Shown here: positions 9,923-11,205 of the stretch, piece by piece
How the letters are laid out: every line of letters begins with the position of its first letter
Position numbering within the stretch: position 1 is the first letter of the stretch
Assembly (NCBI RefSeq): GCF_008831285.2
Contig: NW_022204955.1
Span: 35,001-46,205 of the forward strand
Length of the DNA stretch: 11,205 bases
Source: Nymphaea colorata
Lineage: Eukaryota; Streptophyta; Magnoliopsida; Nymphaeales; Nymphaeaceae
Direction: 5' to 3'
Notes under the pieces: model-generated
The model's database searches: none
Told to the model about the DNA's origin: nothing
The model's input: the letters and a program-made list of their open reading frames with translations, nothing else
Translations under genes and position numbers: made by a program

Positions 9923-10655
9923 ATGAAAGTAGATTATCTCCCCATCAATTCCACAACTTCCACGATCTCTTCCCGAACCGAACATGAATCTTTCGATTCA
10001 TTTGGCTCTCACGCTCAATTAAATTACTTATACTTATGGGGCATTCCCATATCTCTTTCTTAATGAGCCTACCCTCTCTTCTCTGTTCGTATTCCAGGAT
10101 ATAAAACTGATACAAGAAAACCCAGGATCTCTGGAGGGCTCTTCTGACCAGACCAAAAAACTTGTAATTGTCAGCAAAGTCGTTTCTTTTATTTCTTCAC
10201 ATCCAAAAGAATTCTTTCTCATTTATACACATAGGTCGTCGATTCAGCATTAGATAAAAAGGAAGGGCGAGGTACCCGTTTTTCCAGTCAATGGTTCAAA
10301 TCATTTTATTGATATGAGTGTTCTATATCAAATAAATTCCCAACAAAATGATTTATGCATTTTGAAACCATCTTATCTTGTACTAACGCAGTGGTAGAAA
10401 GAGTACCGTGTTGTGCTTAGACTTCAAACAGTTCAGCTTTAACCATGTTAACTAAATGGTCTCACATTATTGGTTAATAGAGAATCCAATTTACCAACGA
10501 GTCACGAAATGCTATGGTTCTTACATAGGACTTATTGATTTATTCAGAAGTAATTCGTTGAGATCGTGCACCTTTCTCTATTATTAGATTACAATAGCAA
10601 AATATAAAGTGCAGCTGGTTGGTTCCAGCCTATTCTTGAAATACACAACTCGCAC
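9923..10655 (-). other. atpF: atpF group II intron
   Basis: This 733-bp intron starts GTGCGAGTTG and ends CTACTTTCAT. Domain V is a complete 34-base hairpin at 9975-10008, starting GAGCCAAATGAATCG. There is no internal maturase. In other plants this intron needs MatK and nuclear splicing factors. An open frame at 10034-10222 lies wholly inside it and is not a gene. Confidence 0.9.
9975..10008 (-). ncRNA. Group II intron domain V (atpF)
   Basis: On the sense strand GAGCCAAATGAATC pairs with GATTCATGTTCGGTTC around a GAAA tip, in the standard 34-base domain V form. It is intact, in contrast to both flanking exons. Confidence 0.8.
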
Positions 10656-10801
10656 ACACTCCTTTCCAAAAAGATCAATACACCAAGCACTACACTTAGA
10701 TTTATTAGATTTGTTGCTAAAATATCGGTATTAAACCCGAAACTCCCGGCGGATGGCCAGTGACCCAAAAAACGAAAGAATCGGTTAGATTTTCATATGC
10801 T

Positions 10802-10805
10802 CTCC
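10802..10805 (-). promoter_or_regulatory. atpF Shine-Dalgarno
   Basis: On the minus strand AGAGGAGAGCAT directly precedes the ATG, with GGAG five bases before it. This supports the start at 10796. Confidence 0.6.
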
Positions 10806-10841
10806 TCTTATCTTATGGATAGGAATAGGACTAACAAAATA

Positions 10842-10860
10842 AAAAAAGATTTCCTTTTTT
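10842..10860 (-). terminator. Weak A/T hairpin upstream of atpF
   Basis: AAAAAAG and CTTTTTT form a 7-bp stem around a 5-base loop. It may mark processing between atpH and atpF. A weak A/T stem of this kind is expected often by chance in such sequence. Confidence 0.25.
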
Positions 10861-11176
10861 GTATCACTTCACTCCTTATTTAGATCCCGATAAGACACTT
10901 ATGAAGTCCCAAGTCTCGTGTCAATTGCGACATACCCTCCTAAAATAAATAAAAAAGGGGAAAATGCTCATTCATTGGACTAAGGGCGGGAAAGAAGAAA
11001 GCGAGCGGAAGCGGATCCACTAATTCCTCAAATCAGTACTTCCCGGAGTATTGGATCAAGGAAGAAGTGATTGTAGGAGTGAAGTGTTGGAGTTGATATA
11101 ATTTGAAGAAGCGAAGTGGCAGGGCCAAAGCAAAGAAAAAGAAGTACGTATTTTTCACATTTTCACGTTTCTAGGA

Positions 11177-11205
11177 TTACACAAAGGGATTAGCAAATAA
11201 AAGTG
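11177..11205 (-). CDS. atpH: atpH, ATP synthase CF0 subunit III (c), 3' end only
   Basis: The minus strand at the window edge reads, in frame, LLFANPFV then TAA, preceded by two bases that fit the expected alanine codon. This is the well-conserved C-terminus of subunit c, the 81-residue proteolipid that forms the proton-driven ring in the thylakoid membrane. Only nine codons including the stop are complete, and the rest lies beyond the window. Its place upstream of atpF in the atpI-atpH-atpF-atpA operon supports the call. These few codons show no frameshift. Confidence 0.85.

Larger units (their letters stand above)
9517..10796 (-). pseudogene. atpF: atpF, ATP synthase CF0 subunit I (b), split gene with eight frameshifts
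   Basis: atpF encodes the membrane-anchored stalk subunit (b) that links CF0 to CF1. Exon 1 (10656-10796, 141 bp) gives the conserved start ([23 protein letters not shown]) and the membrane helix. Exon 2 (9517-9922, 406 bp) gives the long helix with [25 protein letters not shown] and the end MKEITD-TAG. Exon 1 lacks one base in each of four runs (10661-10662, 10668-10672, 10767-10772, 10790-10793). The last of these puts a stop at codon 4. Exon 2 lacks two bases near 9741-9746, one at 9637-9639 and one near 9597. Restored lengths are 145 and 410 bp, the values I know for this gene. Codon 31 is genomic CTA (Leu), so the known C-to-U editing site is not needed. GGAG lies upstream of the ATG. 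Confidence 0.92.
10797..11176. other. atpH-atpF spacer
   Basis: This 380-bp spacer lies inside the atp operon, between the atpH stop and the atpF start (both minus strand). It holds the atpF ribosome binding site at 10802-10805 and a weak A/T hairpin at 10842-10860. I see no gene. Confidence 0.75.

Noticed and set aside
10034-10222. Minus-strand open frame of 62 codons
   Set aside because: It lies entirely within the atpF intron, with no intron-encoded protein motif.

Overview
This window is angiosperm plastid DNA from the trnK end of the large single-copy region. The order is trnK-UUU 5' part, rps16, trnQ-UUG, psbK, psbI, trnS-GCU, trnG-UCC, trnR-UCU, atpA, atpF and the 3' end of atpH. This is the unrearranged land-plant order. 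There is no chlB, which argues against most gymnosperms. trnS, trnG, trnR and atpA stand together, so the grass and sunflower-family inversions that break this stretch are absent. I cannot name the species.

Layout. Positions 1-637 are the 5' part of the trnK intron and its first exon (minus strand). Positions 638-1462 are spacer with a 23-bp tandem duplication and two hairpins. rps16 (1463-2560, minus) has a group II intron. A long spacer (2561-4628) with two small tandem duplications leads to trnQ (minus). psbK and psbI (plus) are short and intact and encode small photosystem II subunits. trnS (minus) is followed by an A/T-rich spacer with one GC-rich hairpin. Then come split trnG and intact trnR (plus), and the atpA-atpF-atpH part of the ATP synthase operon (minus), transcribed in the order atpH, atpF, atpA. 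The window ends nine codons into the 3' end of atpH.

The outstanding oddity is that every long reading frame is broken by one-base deletions. I count 2 in rps16, 8 in atpF and 5 in atpA, against no insertion and no recognisable nonsense substitution. Adding them back gives lengths that match the usual ones I know: 1,524 bp for atpA, and 145 and 410 bp for the atpF exons. Almost all lie in runs of the same base. psbK, psbI, the tRNAs, the exon-intron borders and domain V of three group II introns are intact. This suggests unpolished sequence with shortened homopolymers. A plastid fragment copied into the nuclear or mitochondrial genome is the alternative. Real decay of a plastome fits less well.

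I found no undescribed biological system: no mobile element, CRISPR array, phage or foreign gene.
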